A program made the translations under genes and the position numbers. Source: Musa acuminata AAA Group (taxonomy: Eukaryota; Streptophyta; Magnoliopsida; Zingiberales; Musaceae). Taken from it: 64,000 nt of DNA. Under the pieces are notes generated by a model that did not search any database, was not told where the DNA came from, and saw only the letters and a list, made by a program, of their open reading frames with translations. Shown here one piece after another: positions 61,691 through 64,000 of the stretch (position 1 is its first letter; every line of letters begins with the position of its first letter). The stretch lies in contig NC_088354.1 in NCBI RefSeq assembly GCF_036884655.1, positions 12,685,501-12,749,500 on the forward strand, in the 5' to 3' direction.

Positions 61691-62069
61691 TGATAGGAAG
61701 ACACGTCTCTTCCTCGGAACTTTTTATTTTGGGTTTGATGGATTGTGGATCCTATACATGCAGCTGGATCAGTTTGCCCAACAAGCTGCAGTAGGGCAGT
61801 TTTATGCATTATTTCCTCTAAAGATCTGAAGTTCCCAAAACAAACGTTCCATTTGATGCACTCATACCAAGGCTCCCGCCTCGATTCCTGCGCCTTATAC
61901 AATGCAGTACAAGATAAGTTAAGATACCAAGTCGTCTCTTTGTTCATTTATGCTCTTAGAACTGAACCCGGTCTAACCGAATCGAAAAATCAATGGACAA
62001 TATGGCTCAAATCGAAACCAGTTTACATCTAATCGAATAGGTTCAAGATTAATTAATTTGATTAATTAA

Positions 62070-62149
<80 letters not shown>

Positions 62150-62498
62150 ATGAATGGATTTGAATTTTGATTTTAGGATAGCAATTTTGATTCAGTTCAA
62201 TTGAATGAATCCAATCAATGAATCAAAATTTTAATTCAATTGATGGACATTCTAAAAAAGTTTCCACATAATTGCTATCCTAAACATGCTAAGAAAGCTC
62301 ATCTATACAACTCAATCAAATGCATAATCTTCATATCATATTAACCGATTAGGAGCTAAGATAATAAACTTGATCGAACTAATTATTTTTCAAATTAAAA
62401 TTGATTCATTTTTTTTAATTCGAACGTATGCCTTCATGTATGTGTGTATGCATAATAAGATCTAAAAAAAAACAAAGAAAAACTCTAGGCTGCCGCAC
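61691..62498. other. ZPR 3' UTR and spacer
   Basis: 3' UTR, then AT-rich DNA with (TA)n at 62076-62145. No gene recognised. Confidence 0.5.
62076..62145. repeat. (TA)n microsatellite
   Basis: About 35 uninterrupted TA units. Confidence 0.95.
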
Positions 62499-63291
62499 TG
62501 TCACGACCTTAGCTGGAATTGCCTAAGGCGTGCGGCACCCTTGCGGCCAAAGACGCGAACTTAGCTTGCGTTGCCTAAGTCGCGAGTCACTCTTGCGGCA
62601 AAGACGTGAACTTAGCTTGCGTTGCCTAAGTCGCGCTTCGCCCTTGCGATCTTACTCCGCAAGGATCAGCCCACTTTGTAACCTCTCGCAGGTCCCGAAG
62701 GACCTGTAAAAGAGAAAGAGAGTTAGATCGAAAGAACGAGCAACGGACAAGTCCCGAAATCTCGCGAAAAAGAAAGCTTTACAAGCAATTCGTCGAACAC
62801 CTTGTGTGCACAAGAGAAAAGAGGGAGAGGGAGAAAAACAAGGCTTTCAAGGATGAACGAACAGCTGCAAGCCCACAAACAGCCGCTCACCTGGTCCCGG
62901 ACGCAACACCAAGTTCCCGTAAAGGTCACGTGCGAACTTGCGAAAGAGTGTTCAACGCCCGGTATATAACCGAAGCCCCATCCAGCCATGTGCCACCCGG
63001 GGGGTTCCTGGGGTCTGAGCTGGCTGACATTTTGGTGAGCGGAGGCAACACTCCGCTCACCTCCCGCGGCACGCGAAAACGAAACCGTTTTGGGCTGTTT
63101 TGAGGTTGTTTTGCTCGGTTCGGTGAACGGTCGCTTTGCAACGCTGCAGCTTGTTCGAACTTACATATTTACAAGCAAAATGACCCAAAACCATAAGAAA
63201 ACATGCTGTCAAACAGCTGTACATGCGGGTGTGAGCGACGAACGGTTCGTTGAACGAAATTGTTGCGGGTGCGCGACGACCGTTCGTGACA
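62499..63291 (+). mobile_element. Putative solo LTR, about 793 bp
   Basis: Begins TGTCACG and ends CGTGACA, perfect 7-bp terminal inverted repeats of LTR type. A TATATAA box near 62963 supports plus orientation. Two short tandem units with CTTAGCTTGCGTTGCCTAAG occur at about 62550-62640. Flanking GCAC and GCAT are only a weak target duplication. No internal domains, so solo LTR or lone end. Confidence 0.6.
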
Positions 63292-64000
63292 GCATGGCAT
63301 ACCAAGGTGCAAGTGGCACAAAGAGTTTCTTCAGACCCTGGTCATCAGATAACATCAATGAGCTACACCTTTGTGAATGGACGAAAGGTGCAGCATGTGA
63401 TTAGTAACGAGCAAGGATGTATAAACCAACAAGTCTGAATCCTACATGTGCAATCACAGGAAACTATGCAAACCCAGAAGAACAAGTGACAACCCAGTTA
63501 GGTTGGTGGTAGCTCAGAACACTAGCGAAGAACTTCTTGATATCCGTGTGCTATTATTATCAATGGCTTTTATGATTGGATCGCAGGAGGGGGTAAGTCT
63601 TTTCTCTGAAATAATGTCTTTAATTTAAGATGATGTGAGGCTTGGATGATTGGTCGAGGATGGATACATGTCACTCGGATTTGGAGAACAAAAAGACTAA
63701 AGAGTAAGCGAAGAAGGCGGCGCACCAGCGCAAGATTGCATCCAATGGGAGTCTATGACATTTGGTTTCTCCGGATGAGGTTGACCATCGCCCGCAACAC
63801 GTCATATGATCTCGAGTTCACAGTCCCATCAGGATGTCCTACTTGGGCCCACATGAAAGCAATCATCATGTCAAAACAAACAAGAAAGGAAGAGTCGTGA
63901 GGCTCCATGAACACTACCTGTACATGAGCATGAGCCAAACCTGCTGGATGCACGATTTATGTGAATCTTAGATCAATCAACCTTATCTTGGGATTGGATA
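63292..64000. other. Right-edge segment, unassigned
   Basis: Open frames on both strands at 63646-63953. The minus-strand frame contains MIAFMWAQVGHPDGTVNSRS and has a protein-like composition, but I recognise no family. It could be the end of a gene extending past the window. Confidence 0.3.

Noticed and set aside
1..64000. tRNA, rRNA or CRISPR-like array
   Set aside because: No cloverleaf, rRNA core or regularly spaced repeats were noticed; tandem repeats seen are microsatellites, minisatellites or duplications.

Overview
The window is nuclear DNA of a flowering plant. Genes have multiple spliced exons, some genes are GC-rich while intergenic DNA is AT-rich, and plant retrotransposons are abundant. 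A monocot fits best, and Zingiberales (banana or enset type) is my guess from the overall character; the sequence does not prove it. No rRNA, tRNA, CRISPR or bacterial-type operon was seen.

Layout, left to right. (1) 534-1164 (+): the last two exons of an HDA9-type histone deacetylase. (2) 2575-7037 (+): a complete six-exon plastid/mitochondrion-type alkaline/neutral invertase with a LINE 3' end in one intron. (3) 7-14 kb: AT-rich DNA holding a decayed Ty1/copia element (minus), split by a 1.67-kb solo LTR. (4) 14925-17433 (+): a two-exon AGC1-12-type protein kinase. (5) 18.7-23.8 kb: mobile DNA, with an inverted-repeat element carrying a DUF3537 gene fragment, a small LTR element and a Ty3/gypsy-like LTR. 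(6) 24817-27497 (-): the copper chaperone CCH in three exons. (7) 28957-48355 (-): a ten-exon, 19.4-kb BAH-RRM gene of the ASI1/IBM2 (ANTI-SILENCING 1) type whose introns are packed with repeats. (8) 49-53 kb: its probable leader region, another repeat copy and a second copia relic. (9) 54684-55199 (+): an A20/AN1 stress-associated protein. (10) 57631-59341 (+): a PAP22-like purple acid phosphatase. (11) 61451-61690 (+): a LITTLE ZIPPER (ZPR3-type) microprotein. (12) 62499-63291: a putative solo LTR, then unassigned DNA.

The genes do not form a pathway; this is an ordinary plant neighbourhood. The exon models for the invertase, kinase, CCH, ASI1-like, PAP and ZPR genes were built by hand from GT/AG sites and frame continuity. 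Every joint keeps the reading frame: 635, 456, 109, 627, 431 and 79 residues respectively.

Three things stand out. The ASI1-like gene encodes the type of protein that lets plants express genes with heterochromatic introns, and it is itself riddled with such introns. The DUF3537 element is a long hairpin containing the start of a host gene on both arms. A hAT-like insertion sits in one copy of a tandem duplication whose other copy preserves the empty site.
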